Assembly: GCF_002240565.1 (NCBI RefSeq)
Contig: NZ_MZMO01000001.1
Coordinates: 2,914,001 to 2,978,000, forward strand
DNA: 64,000 nucleotides
Direction of reading: 5' to 3'
Source: Clavibacter michiganensis subsp. insidiosus
Lineage (GTDB): Bacteria; Actinomycetota; Actinomycetes; Actinomycetales; Microbacteriaceae
Positions 35,689 through 43,859 of the stretch are shown here, piece by piece (the stretch's first letter is position 1; every line of letters begins with the position of its first letter). The notes beneath the pieces were generated by a model, which saw only the letters and a program-made list of their open reading frames with translations, ran no database searches and was not told the DNA's origin. The position numbers were made by a program, and so were the translations under genes.

Positions 35689-36912
35689 TCAGCGCCCGAC
35701 CGCGTCGAGCCCCGCCCGCGGCACCAGCCCGCCGTCCGCGAAGACACGCGCCACCCACCGCTCCCCCATCTCCGCGTACAGCGCAGCGCCCGGGTGCAGC
35801 CCGTCGGGCAGCGTGAACCGCGCCAGGTCATCCGCCCCGGAGAGCGCGAGGCCGTCGAGGTGCGCGATCCGCTCGCCCGCCTCCTGGCGCACCCGCGCGA
35901 CGTGCGCCACGTGCCGGCGCGACTCGGCGAGCGTGAGCGCCCCGCGCGGCACGTCCGCGGGGTCGCCCGCCGCGAAGCAGCGCACGGATCCGTCGTCGCG
36001 GAACTCGACGCCGGGCGGCCCGGGCACGTGCTCGCTGCCCGGCCAGAGGATCGAGGACGCGAGCACCACCGGCGTGTCCGGATGCCCGCGCCGCACGCGG
36101 TCGAGGAAGCCGTGCAGCGCGGGCACGAAGGTGCGCTGGTCCATCGACCGGGCGCCCACGATGTTGATGCCGACGCTCAGCGAGATCACGTCCGCCGGTC
36201 CCGCCGCGATGGCGTCCGCGACGAACGGGTCGAGCATGCACTGGCCGCCGAAGCCCAGGTTCACGAGTTCGAGGCCCGCCTGCCGCGCGGCGACGACGGG
36301 CCATGCCCCCGTCGGATCCGGCGCCTCCACGCACTGTCTGATGGAGCTGCCGTGGTGGATCCAGCGCGGCAGCCCCAGCGGTTCCGCGGCCCGCACGGGC
36401 GCGCCGGCGTCGATCCCCACGAGGTCCACGAGCATCCCCTGCGGCAGCCACGCGGTCACGGTCGACGGCCCGCGCCCGAGCCCGCGGAGCACGACCACGG
36501 ACGCGTCCCCGGATCCGACCGCCGTCTCCTCGGCGGCGTCGCCCGACGCCGAGACGCGGCGCACGACGTCCACCGGCGCCGCGACCGGCGGCAGGTCCGC
36601 GCCGTCGACCTCCGCGACGAACGCGTTGCGCGGCCCCGGCAGCTCCTCGACGCGGATGCGCGTGCAGCGCACCCGCATCCGCACCTCGTCCGCCGGGGTC
36701 GTGAACCGGATCCGCACCCCCGCCGCCGCCGACACCTGCGCCCGCAGCAGCTCGCCCGCCGGCGGGAAGTCGCGCCACGCGGCCTCGGGCAGCCGGATCG
36801 GCCGTACGCAGCCCGGCACCGGCATCAGCCCGAGGTGGCCGTGGACGCGGACGGACCCGCCGTCCAGCTCGACGACCTCGCCGTCGCGCCCGGACGCGCC
36901 GACGACGCTCAC
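35689..36912 (-). CDS. SGNH/GDSL-type hydrolase with N-terminal beta domain
   Basis: A 407-residue esterase or deacetylase. The N-terminal 175 residues form a strand-rich carbohydrate-esterase-like domain; the SGNH half starts at WIHHGSSIRQ with the nucleophile Ser in place of GDS, then LGFGGQ (Gly block), SVGINIVG (Asn block) and PDGLHPG with the Asp-His pair. It has no clear signal peptide. GTG start, 79 bp downstream of a broken LacI-type regulator gene, which probably controlled it. The substrate is probably an acylated sugar, by inference. Confidence 0.82.
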   Translation of the reverse strand: MSVVGASGRDGEVVELDGGSVRVHGHLGLMPVPGCVRPIRLPEAAWRDFPPAGELLRAQVSAAAGVRIRFTTPADEVRMRVRCTRIRVEELPGPRNAFVAEVDGADLPPVAAPVDVVRRVSASGDAAEETAVGSGDASVVVLRGLGRGPSTVTAWLPQGMLVDLVGIDAGAPVRAAEPLGLPRWIHHGSSIRQCVEAPDPTGAWPVVAARQAGLELVNLGFGGQCMLDPFVADAIAAGPADVISLSVGINIVGARSMDQRTFVPALHGFLDRVRRGHPDTPVVLASSILWPGSEHVPGPPGVEFRDDGSVRCFAAGDPADVPRGALTLAESRRHVAHVARVRQEAGERIAHLDGLALSGADDLARFTLPDGLHPGAALYAEMGERWVARVFADGGLVPRAGLDAVGR

Positions 36913-36969
36913 GCCGTCCCGCCCGCCGCGTGCGCGCGCACGAAGCCGACCGAGATCTAGCTGCGAACC

Positions 36970-36982
36970 GGAAGCGCTCTCC
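36970..36982. promoter_or_regulatory. Candidate LacI-type operator
   Basis: GGAAGCGCTCTCC, a near-palindrome around AGCGCT, lies between the regulator stop and the esterase start. The AGCGCT core is typical of LacI/GalR operators. Binding is inferred from position. Confidence 0.35.
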
Positions 36983-36991
36983 CCCGTCGTG

Positions 36992-38083
36992 TCAGCGCGC
37001 CGGTCCGACCGACTCGCCGGGGATGAGGCGCATCGGGATCCGGTGCACCGCCGGCTCGGCCTGCCGGTCGAGGAGCAGCTCGACGGCCCGGCGACCGAGC
37101 TCGAGCTGCGGCAGCGCGACCGAGGCGAGCGGCGGATCCAGCGCGCGGCTGATCGCGCTGCCGTCGAAGGCGACCACCGACACGTCCTCCGGCACGCGGA
37201 GCCCCACCCGGTGCAGGGCCTGGTACGCGCCGGCGGCCACGGCGTCGTCGGCGCAGACGAGGGCGGTCGGGCGGGCCCCGGATCCGAGGAGCGCCGCCAC
37301 CGCGTCGCGCCCGTCCGCCGTGTCCCAGTCGCGCTCCACGTCCTGCACGCCGGCGAGCGCGACGCCCGCGTCGGCGAGCGCGCGTCGCAGGCCGGCGAGC
37401 CGCTCCTCGAGCGCGAGGGGCGCCCGCCCGCGCCACGCCGGCCCGCCGGTGAGGCCGGCGGGCAGGCCGCCCACGAACCAGATGCGATCGCGGTGGCCGA
37501 GATCCAGCAGCATGCGCGCGGCGTCGGATCCCACGGCCTCCTCGTCCGGCACCACGGCGTGGGCGGCGCCCGACTCGGGCACGCAGTTGAGCAGCACGTG
37601 CGGTACCTGGTCGAGCAGCGCGGGCGCGCGCACGACGCGCGTGAACATCCACGCGTAGAGCACGCCGTCGATGGTCCGGCCGAGCAGGCTCTCGAGGAGC
37701 TGCTCCTCCTGCCGGTCGTCGCCCTGCGTGTCGACGGTGAAGAGGATCGTGTCGCGCTCGCGCAGCGCGTCGAGGGCCCCGCGCACCAGGGAGTTCGCGT
37801 GCGACGTGCTGCTGACGAAGTCCGAGACGAGCGCCACGGTGCCCGAGCGGCCCGTGCGGAGCGTCCGGGCGGTCATGTTCGGGCGCTAGCCGAGCTCGTC
37901 GGCCGCGTCCCGGATGCGGGCGATCGTCTCCGTGGAGAGCCGCTGGTCCGTCCGCCCCGTGAGCGCGAAGGCCACCGCGGAGCGCGAGACACCGGCCCGC
38001 TCCGCCACCTGCGCGAGCGTCACGCGCCGTCGGGGCGCGGGCGCGGCAGCCGTGCGGCCGGACGCGCCCTCGTCGCCGGCCAC
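36992..38083 (-). pseudogene. LacI-family regulator split by one in-frame amber codon
   Basis: The first 65 codons encode the LacI helix-turn-helix (VTLAQVAERAGVSRSAVAFAL) and hinge up to AADELG. A TAG at 37888-37886 then replaces the Tyr of the conserved ELGYRPN motif, and RPNMTARTLRTGRSGTVALV continues in the same frame into a full periplasmic-binding-protein-like ligand domain to 36992. A single base change (GTA to CTA on the plus strand) would restore a 363-residue protein. Alternatives are a sequencing error or readthrough. The ligand is unknown. Confidence 0.85.
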
Positions 38084-38084
38084 G

Positions 38085-38387
38085 TCAGACCTCGAAGTCG
38101 ACCGACGCCGCGGATCCGACGAGGCTCCGCACGAGCGCGGCGACGCGCTGGTGCTCCGGGTGCGCGTCGTACGCCTCGAGGCCGGCCCGGTCGTCGAAGT
38201 CGGCGATGAGCACGACGTCGTGGCTGCGCGCGGATCCGACCACGTCGCGTCCGACCTGGAAGGAGCGGATCCCGGGCACGAGGTCGGGCAGCGTCTCGAG
38301 CGCCTCGCGGACGCGGGCGGCGTCCCGGTCGAGGGCGGCGGGATCGCGGTCGGCGAGCTTCCAGGAGACGACGTGGCGCAGGGTCAT
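38085..38387 (-). CDS. Dabb-family (stress-responsive A/B barrel) protein
   Basis: A 100-residue dimeric ferredoxin-fold protein: LRHVVSWKLADRD at the start, then IRSFQVGRDVVGSARSHDVV and a final ALVRSLVGSAASVDFEV. Dabb proteins have mixed roles, from stress proteins to cyclases; no substrate is indicated. It ends one base before the LacI-type gene begins. TAGGGT is 6 nt before the ATG. Confidence 0.85.
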   Translation of the reverse strand: MTLRHVVSWKLADRDPAALDRDAARVREALETLPDLVPGIRSFQVGRDVVGSARSHDVVLIADFDDRAGLEAYDAHPEHQRVAALVRSLVGSAASVDFEV

Positions 38388-38393
38388 GCGACG

Positions 38394-38399
38394 ACCCTA
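38394..38399 (-). promoter_or_regulatory. Minus-10 box, leaderless Dabb gene
   Basis: TAGGGT on the minus strand ends 6 nt before the ATG at 38387. Confidence 0.5.
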
Positions 38400-38424
38400 T
38401 CCGCGGCCCCGGCCGCCGCCGTGC

Positions 38425-38688
38425 TCAGCGCGCGGCGAGCGCGGCGCGGAGCCGGTCGGCGTCGATGCGCCAGTAGTTGTGCACGCGCCCGTCGATGAGC
38501 AGCACGGGGATCTCCTCGGCGAAGCGGGCGGCGAGCGCCCGGTCGTCGAGGATGCTGCGCTCCTCCAGGGTCACCTCGGCCGCGCGGGCGGGGTCGAGCC
38601 CATCGAGCACGCCGGTCACGACGTCGCGCGCGTCGTCGCAGAGGTGGCAGCCGGGCTTGCCGACGAGGGTCAGGACCGTTGCGCTCAT
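38425..38688 (-). CDS. Glutaredoxin-like protein
   Basis: An 87-residue thioredoxin-fold protein of the DUF836/glutaredoxin-like group: LVGKPGCHLCDDA with CHLC at residues 14-17, and IPVLLIDGRVHNYWRID with the cis-Pro. It could reduce disulfides with mycothiol or thioredoxin reductase; partners unknown. ATG 38688 with TACGCT 6 nt upstream. Confidence 0.85.
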   Translation of the reverse strand: MSATVLTLVGKPGCHLCDDARDVVTGVLDGLDPARAAEVTLEERSILDDRALAARFAEEIPVLLIDGRVHNYWRIDADRLRAALAAR

Positions 38689-38694
38689 CCGCCC

Positions 38695-38700
38695 AGCGTA
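38695..38700 (-). promoter_or_regulatory. Minus-10 box, leaderless glutaredoxin gene
   Basis: TACGCT on the minus strand ends 6 nt before ATG 38688. A second TACGCT at 38751-38756 faces the divergent HAD remnant. Confidence 0.45.
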
Positions 38701-38765
38701 GGCGAGCGCATCGCCCCGCAGGCCCGGCACCCGGGCCCAGGAGCGTCGCCTACGCTGACCCGATC

Positions 38766-39345
38766 ATGGTCGAGCACGCGAGCACCCCGGTCCTCGCGTT
38801 CTTCGACGTCGACACCACCCTCATCCACGGCGCCAGCGTCTTCCACCTCGTGCGCGGCCTCCGCGCGGCCGGCCTCCTCACGACGCGCGACATCGTGGGC
38901 GCGGGATAGGAGCACGCGCGCTTCACAGCGCGTGGCGAGAACGACCGGCACCTGGCGTCCGCCCGGGCCCGGGGCCTCGAGGTCGTCACCGGCATCACGG
39001 TGGCGGACATGGCGCACCTCGCCGACGACATCCACGAGCGGCACACGGCGCCGATGGTCGGGCCGCCTCGAGGGCGAGTTCCTGCACGGCGCGCTCAAGG
39101 CCGCAGCCGCCCGCGGGCTCCTGACGGGCACGGGAGCGGATCCGGCGGCGTGCTGGGCCTACTCCGACTCCCGGCACGACATCCCGCTGCTGACCCTCGT
39201 CGGCCATCCCGTGGTGGTGAACCCGGACCAGGGCCTGGCCGCCCACGCACGCGACTCCGGCTGGCCGTCGATGCGGCTCCACGCGCGAGCATCCGCGACG
39301 CCCGCAGGCGCGTGCGCCGCGAGGCCGCACCGGCGGACGGACCCG
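38766..39345 (+). pseudogene. HAD-superfamily phosphatase remnant
   Basis: Starts intact with the catalytic DxDxT loop (LAFFDVDTTLIHG) and runs 47 codons to a TAG at 38907-38909. In the same frame it continues EHARFTARGENDRH to APMVG near 39062, then shifts frame into SGRLEGEFLHGALKAAAARG, PAACWAYSDSRHDIPLL (motif IV) and HPVVVNPDQGLAAHARDSGW. About 60-70 residues of the middle, including the Lys motif, are missing. So it combines an amber stop with an out-of-frame deletion. The parent was a SerB-like HAD-IB enzyme. Confidence 0.82.
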
Positions 39346-39437
39346 CCGTGCGCTGATCCGCCGGAGGCCCGCGCCGGGCGCCCGACACCCGGCACCGGGC
39401 ACCGGGCCCCCACGGAGCGCGCACCCGGGACGCACGA

Positions 39438-39473
39438 AGAGGACGCCGCCCCGTCACCGGGTCGGCGTCCTCT
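39438..39473 (-). terminator. Terminator after bS22 gene
   Basis: An 11-bp inverted repeat (AGAGGACGCCG and complement) with a loop that can pair further as CCCG/CGGG. It lies 36 bp after the bS22 stop on the minus strand. Confidence 0.75.
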
Positions 39474-39508
39474 CCATCACGTCCTGCGCCCTCGTGGACG
39501 CGTCCGCT

Positions 39509-39607
39509 CTACTTCTTGTTGCGGCGCTGGTGGCGCGTCTTGCGAAGCAGCTTGCGGTGCTTCTTCTTCGCCATGCGCTTGCGACGCTTCTTGATCACTG
39601 AACCCAT
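39509..39607 (-). CDS. 30S ribosomal protein bS22 (AURKAIP1/COX24-type)
   Basis: A 32-residue, extremely basic protein: MGSVIKKRRKRMAKKKHRKL then LRKTRHQRRNKK. It matches the small actinobacterial ribosomal protein first recognised in mycobacteria (Rv0500B-like). It sits at the decoding side of the 30S subunit in known structures. Directly upstream on the same strand is the excisionase-like gene, as in mycobacteria. Confidence 0.92.
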   Translation of the reverse strand: MGSVIKKRRKRMAKKKHRKLLRKTRHQRRNKK

Positions 39608-39679
39608 AGGGGCACCTCATCTGTTGCCGGACGGAACACGCGGGTTCTGGTGACCCGCGGAAAATAGCCTCAGAGGAGT

Positions 39680-39919
39680 CTAGCCGACATCCGACATGCC
39701 GGAGTGACGCGAGGCCTCGCCAGGCTGGCCGGGCAGCGCGTTGGTCGGGTCGATCGCGGCGAGCACGGCGGACTCGGGCACGCGGAACGAGCGACCGAAG
39801 CGGATGGCGGGCAGGTCGCCCGAGTGCACGAGGCGGTAGACGGTCATCTTGGAGACGCGCATCATCTCGGCCACCTCGGCCACCGTGAGGAATCGGACGT
39901 CGGACAGGTCACGCGACAT
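39680..39919 (-). CDS. Excisionase/MerR-type helix-turn-helix protein (Rv0500A-like)
   Basis: A 79-residue DNA-binding protein; FLTVAEVAEMMRVSKMTVYR forms the winged-helix-type HTH and LPAIRFGRSFRVPES the wing. This protein, bS22 and proC are neighbours in mycobacteria. It is widespread in actinobacteria; targets are not established. It is 72 bp upstream of bS22 and probably cotranscribed. Confidence 0.88.
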   Translation of the reverse strand: MSRDLSDVRFLTVAEVAEMMRVSKMTVYRLVHSGDLPAIRFGRSFRVPESAVLAAIDPTNALPGQPGEASRHSGMSDVG

Positions 39920-40041
39920 GGGCGGATCGACTCCTCGTTCTGCGTGACCGGCTCACGGACCTCATCGCCCCCGCGATGCGGGCGCTGGTGCGCGATTCTA
40001 GGGGTCCGGATGGACGCGTGTCCATCGTGTCACATCCTGCA

Positions 40042-40590
40042 TCACGCGTCCCGCGCGTTTCCCGGCTTCCGACCGCGCAGCCGGCCGAGCGATGCCTGGC
40101 CCGCCGAGCCTGCGACGCGGGTGGCGTCGTGCACGGCGGCGGCCGCCTGGTAGCGGGTGTCGGCCCAGATGCGGCCGAGGGACGCGGCGAACGGGTAGCC
40201 GGCCGGATCGCCGTCGTCGCCGGCGTCGGGGTCCGCGGACAGGCCGCCGCCGAGCAGCCCCGTGTCCGGATCCGCGTGCGCGTCGTCGGAGTCCTCTGCG
40301 CCCCGGCCGTCGTCGACGAACGGCGCGACCCACGCGTCCAGCGCCTCGAGCGGCGCGGGCTCCAGCCGGTAGTAGCGGTGCTGACCCTCCTCGCGCACGG
40401 AGACGAGGCCGATGTCGCGCAGCACGCGAAGGTGCTTCGACACGGTCGGCTGGCTGATCCCGAGGGTCTGCACGAGCTCCGAGACGCTGATCTCCCCGGT
40501 CGGCGCCTCGGGCACCGCGCGTCGGTCGAGCAGCACGCGGAGGAGGTCGCGCCGGGTGGGGTCCCCCACGACGTCGAAGATGTCAGCCAT
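40042..40590 (-). CDS. ArsR-type winged-helix regulator
   Basis: A 182-residue protein. Residues 1-85 are an ArsR/HTH_20 domain (DVVGDPTRRDLLRVLLDRRAV, LGISQPTVSKHLRVLRDIG, EEGQHRYYRLEP). The C-terminal half is acidic then basic, with SLGRIWADTRYQ. No metal-binding Cys pair (ELCVCD) is present, so it is not a classical metal sensor. It is divergent from the trkH gene over 78 bp and may regulate potassium uptake, by position only. Confidence 0.82.
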   Translation of the reverse strand: MADIFDVVGDPTRRDLLRVLLDRRAVPEAPTGEISVSELVQTLGISQPTVSKHLRVLRDIGLVSVREEGQHRYYRLEPAPLEALDAWVAPFVDDGRGAEDSDDAHADPDTGLLGGGLSADPDAGDDGDPAGYPFAASLGRIWADTRYQAAAAVHDATRVAGSAGQASLGRLRGRKPGNARDA

Positions 40591-40668
40591 CCCCGAAGGG
40601 TATTCCGTCCCGCGCTCGCAGTACCATGGCGATCCGGGGCGCTGCGCCCCGGAAGCGGACAGGGGACC

Positions 40669-42093
40669 ATGCGCGTCAGGCCGGATCACGGGCGTCCCCT
40701 CCTCGGGCGCATCCGCGACTTCCTCGACTACTTCGCGCACTCCACGCCGGCTCGCTTCGCCATCCTCATCTTCGCCGCGCTCGTGTTCACGCTCACGACG
40801 ATCCTCATGCTCCCCGGCATGACGTCGACGGGCGACACCGCGCCCTCCGCCGACGCGCTCTTCACGGCCGTGTCCGCCATCTGCGTCACGGGCCTCGCGA
40901 CCGTCGACATGGCGACGTACTGGACCCCGCTCGGCCATGCCTTCATCGCGCTCGGCGTGCAGATCGGCGGCATCGGCGTGCTCACGCTCGCGTCGATCAT
41001 GGGCCTCATCGTGTCGCGCCGCCTCGGCCTCAAGGCGCGGCTCATGGCGGCGAGCGACAGCAACCCGCTGCGGATCCACCACGGTCCCGTCGCCGAGGGC
41101 CAGGCCGTGAAGCTCGGCGAGATCGGCACGCTGCTGCTCACGGTCGCGATCAGCGCGCTCGTCATCGAGCTGTCGATCGCGGCGCTGCTGTTCCCGCGGA
41201 TCCTGCTGGAGGGGATCCCGGTCGGCCAGGCCGCGCTCGACTCCTTCTACTACTCGCTCATGGCATTCACGAACACGGGCTTCGTCTTCAGCGAGGCCGG
41301 GTTCGAGCTCTACCACCAGGACTACTGGTTCCTCAGCCTGCTCATGATCGGCGTCTTCCTCGGCAGCATCGGCTTCCCCGTCATCTACGCCGTGTACCGC
41401 GGCTGGCGGAAGCCGCGGCGGTTCTCCGTGCACGTGAAGCTCACGCTCTGGACGTCGCTCATCCTCATCGTGCTCGGCACGCTCGCCTACGTCGTGCTCG
41501 AGTGGGACAACAAGAAGACGTTCGCGCTCATGGATCCCGTGCAGCACGGCTTCCAGGCGCTCTTCCTCTCCGTCATGACGCGGTCCGGCGGCTTCTCCAC
41601 GTTGGACATGGCCGACTTCGGCAACGCGAGCCTGCTGGTCACGGACATGCTCATGTTCATCGGCGGCGGATCCGCGTCCACGGCCGGCGGCATCAAGGTC
41701 ACGACGCTCGCGATCCTGTTCCTCGCGGCCTTCGCGGAGGCCCGCGGCAGCGAGTCGATGGAGGTGTTCGAGCGCCGCATCCCGAGCGACGTGCTCCGCC
41801 TCGCCGTGAGCATCGTGCTGTGGGGCGCGACGACCGTGGCGCTCAGCAGCATCGTGCTGCTGCAGATCTCCGGCGAGCGCCTCGACTACGTGCTCTTCGA
41901 CGCCATCAGCGCGTTCGCCACCTCGGGGCTCAGCACGGGCTTCACGGCCGAGGCCTCGGATCCCGCGAAGTACGTGCTCGCGGCCACCATGTTCCTGGGG
42001 CGCGTCGGCACGGTCACCCTGGCCGCCGCCCTCGCCGCCAGCACCCGCCGCCAGCTCTTCCAGCGCTCCGAGGAGCGCCCGATCGTCGACTGA
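40669..42093 (+). CDS. Potassium uptake membrane subunit (TrkH/KtrB family)
   Basis: A 474-residue K+ translocator with four M1-P-M2 repeats. Filter loops read AVSAICVTGLATVD, AFTNTGFVFSE, VMTRSGGFSTLD and ISAFATSGLSTG, each with the conserved Gly of the pore. GGAGGGSASTAGGIKV-like sequence (GGGSASTAGGIKVTT) marks the gating loop of the third repeat. The ATG is preceded by ACAGGGGACC. It works with the RCK protein encoded 53 bp downstream. Confidence 0.92.
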   Translation: MRVRPDHGRPLLGRIRDFLDYFAHSTPARFAILIFAALVFTLTTILMLPGMTSTGDTAPSADALFTAVSAICVTGLATVDMATYWTPLGHAFIALGVQIGGIGVLTLASIMGLIVSRRLGLKARLMAASDSNPLRIHHGPVAEGQAVKLGEIGTLLLTVAISALVIELSIAALLFPRILLEGIPVGQAALDSFYYSLMAFTNTGFVFSEAGFELYHQDYWFLSLLMIGVFLGSIGFPVIYAVYRGWRKPRRFSVHVKLTLWTSLILIVLGTLAYVVLEWDNKKTFALMDPVQHGFQALFLSVMTRSGGFSTLDMADFGNASLLVTDMLMFIGGGSASTAGGIKVTTLAILFLAAFAEARGSESMEVFERRIPSDVLRLAVSIVLWGATTVALSSIVLLQISGERLDYVLFDAISAFATSGLSTGFTAEASDPAKYVLAATMFLGRVGTVTLAAALAASTRRQLFQRSEERPIVD

Positions 42094-42146
42094 GCCGGCG
42101 ACGCGAACCCCATCCACCCGCACCGACCGGATCAGAGAGGCCCCTC

Positions 42147-42815
42147 ATGGGCGAACGCATCCCCCACAACGCCCCCGTGCTCGTCATCGGGCTCGGCCGC
42201 TTCGGCGCCGCGACCGCCGGCCAGCTCGCCCGGCTCGACCGCGAGGTGCTCGCCATCGACGCGAGCGAGGGGCTCGTGCAGAAGTGGTCCGACCGGGTGA
42301 CCCACGCGGTGCAGGCCGACGCGCGCAACATCGAGGCGCTGCAGCAGCTGGGCGCCAAGGACTTCTCGATCGCGGTCGTCGCGGTCGGGTCGTCCATCGA
42401 GGCGAGCGTGCTCATCACGGCGAACCTCGTGGACCTCAAGATCCCGCAGATCTGGGCCAAGGCCATCAGCCAGTCCCACGGCAAGATCCTCGAGCGCATC
42501 GGCGCCAACCACGTCATCTACCCCGAGGCGGAGGCGGGCGAGCGCGTCGCGCACCTCGTGTCCGGCCGGATGCTCGACTTCATCGAGTTCGACGACGACT
42601 TCGTGCTCGCCAAGATGTACCCGCCGAAGCCGATCCGCGGCATGACGCTGCTGGAGTCGGCCGTGCGGAGGAAGCACCGGATCACGGTGGTCGGCGTGAA
42701 GACGCCCGGCAAGCCCTTCACCTACGCGACCTCGGAGACGCTGGTGTCGAACCACGACCTCATCATCGTGTCGGGCACCTCGGCCGACATCGAGCGGTTC
42801 GCCTCGCTGTCCTGA
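42147..42815 (+). CDS. Potassium uptake regulatory subunit (TrkA/KtrA, RCK)
   Basis: A 222-residue peripheral NAD/ATP-binding regulator: RCK_N Rossmann fold starting VLVIGLGRFGAATA (11-24), acidic strand end VLAIDAS, then RCK_C from about 140 with VLAKMYPPKPIRGMTL and HDLIIVSGTS. Gates the TrkH/KtrB pore. An AGAGAGG-type ribosome site precedes the ATG. The order trkH-trkA is typical of Ktr systems. Confidence 0.92.
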   Translation: MGERIPHNAPVLVIGLGRFGAATAGQLARLDREVLAIDASEGLVQKWSDRVTHAVQADARNIEALQQLGAKDFSIAVVAVGSSIEASVLITANLVDLKIPQIWAKAISQSHGKILERIGANHVIYPEAEAGERVAHLVSGRMLDFIEFDDDFVLAKMYPPKPIRGMTLLESAVRRKHRITVVGVKTPGKPFTYATSETLVSNHDLIIVSGTSADIERFASLS

Positions 42816-42842
42816 TGCGCGGGTCCGACCGCGGTGGCGCGC

Positions 42843-43727
42843 TCAGCCGGCCGCGAGCTCCCGGGCTCGGGCGAGGGCGGCGTCGGTCGCGCGGTCGAAG
42901 AGCCCCGACAGATCCGCCGCCTGCAGCACCTCGACGGCCCGTTCGGTCGTGCCCTTGGGGCTCGTGACCCGGCGGCGGAGCTCGGCGGGCTCGTCCTCGG
43001 ACGCGGCCAGCAGCTCGACCGCGCCGCGGAAGGTGCCCTGCACGAGCACGCGCGCCTCGTCCGGGCTGAAGCCCTTCGCCTCGGCCGTGCGGGTCAGCTC
43101 CTCGATGAGCAGGAAGACGTAGGCGGGGCCCGATCCGGAGATCGTGCTGAGCGCGTCGATCCGCTCCTCGGGCACCTCCACCACGTCGCCGACCGTCGCG
43201 AACACGGCACGGGCGAGCGCCATGTCGTCGGCGCTGGAGCGCGTGCCGGCGGCGAGGCCCGTCACGCCGCGGCCGACGAGCGACGGCGTGTTCGGCATCG
43301 AGCGCAGCACGGCCACGTGCGCGGGCAGCAGCGACTCGAAGGTGGCGATCGTCACGCCGGCCGCGACGCTGATCACGAGCGCGCCGGGATCCAGGTCGCC
43401 GGCGATCTCGCGCAGCAGGTCGGGCACCATGTGCGGCTTCACGCCCACGACCACGACGCGGGCCCCGCGGACCGCGCGCCGGTTCGCGTCGGCGTCCTCC
43501 TCGACGCTCGACGCGGCGACGCCGTCCCGCTCGCCGAGCGCCGCCGCGCTGGCGGCCGACCGGGTGGTCACGCGCACGTCGCCGTCGACCTCGACGCCCG
43601 GCTGCAGGAGGCCGCCGAGGATGGCGCCGTTCATGGATCCGGTGCCGAGCATCGCGAGCGAGGGGAGGCGGACGACCTCGGCGGGAGCGGCGGGAGCGGA
43701 CGGGGCGGGGCGGGAGGCGTCGGGCAT
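42843..43727 (-). CDS. proC: Pyrroline-5-carboxylate reductase
   Basis: Last step of proline synthesis, NAD(P)H-dependent. The 294-residue protein carries an extended Ala/Pro-rich N-terminus, a Rossmann loop MLGTGSMNGAI (30-40), VVVGVKPHMVPDLL, and the signature around ALSTISGSGPAYVFLLIEEL near residue 197. TAGGAT lies 6 nt before the ATG. It converges on the trkA gene with only 27 bp between. Confidence 0.93.
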   Translation of the reverse strand: MPDASRPAPSAPAAPAEVVRLPSLAMLGTGSMNGAILGGLLQPGVEVDGDVRVTTRSAASAAALGERDGVAASSVEEDADANRRAVRGARVVVVGVKPHMVPDLLREIAGDLDPGALVISVAAGVTIATFESLLPAHVAVLRSMPNTPSLVGRGVTGLAAGTRSSADDMALARAVFATVGDVVEVPEERIDALSTISGSGPAYVFLLIEELTRTAEAKGFSPDEARVLVQGTFRGAVELLAASEDEPAELRRRVTSPKGTTERAVEVLQAADLSGLFDRATDAALARARELAAG

Positions 43728-43733
43728 GCCCCG

Positions 43734-43739
43734 ATCCTA
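43734..43739 (-). promoter_or_regulatory. Minus-10 box, leaderless proC
   Basis: TAGGAT on the minus strand ends 6 nt before the proC ATG. Confidence 0.5.
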
Positions 43740-43789
43740 GGGACCGGGCGTCGCCCGATCGGGGTGGTCGACGGCGCCGGGCGCGTGGC

Positions 43790-43795
43790 TAGGCT
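43790..43795 (+). promoter_or_regulatory. Minus-10 box of the CDF gene
   Basis: TAGGCT 64 bp before the TTG start; here a normal GAGGAGG ribosome site follows, so this message has a leader. Confidence 0.45.
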
Positions 43796-43859
43796 GAGGC
43801 GACCGGGGCACGCGCGCCCGGGCGGCCCGAGCCGCCTCGCCGGTCGAGGAGGACAGGCC

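Noticed and set aside
37886..38083. 65-residue HTH ORF as a separate small gene
   Set aside because: It ends in the LacI hinge and the ligand domain continues in the same frame after one TAG, so it is better read as part of a broken gene.
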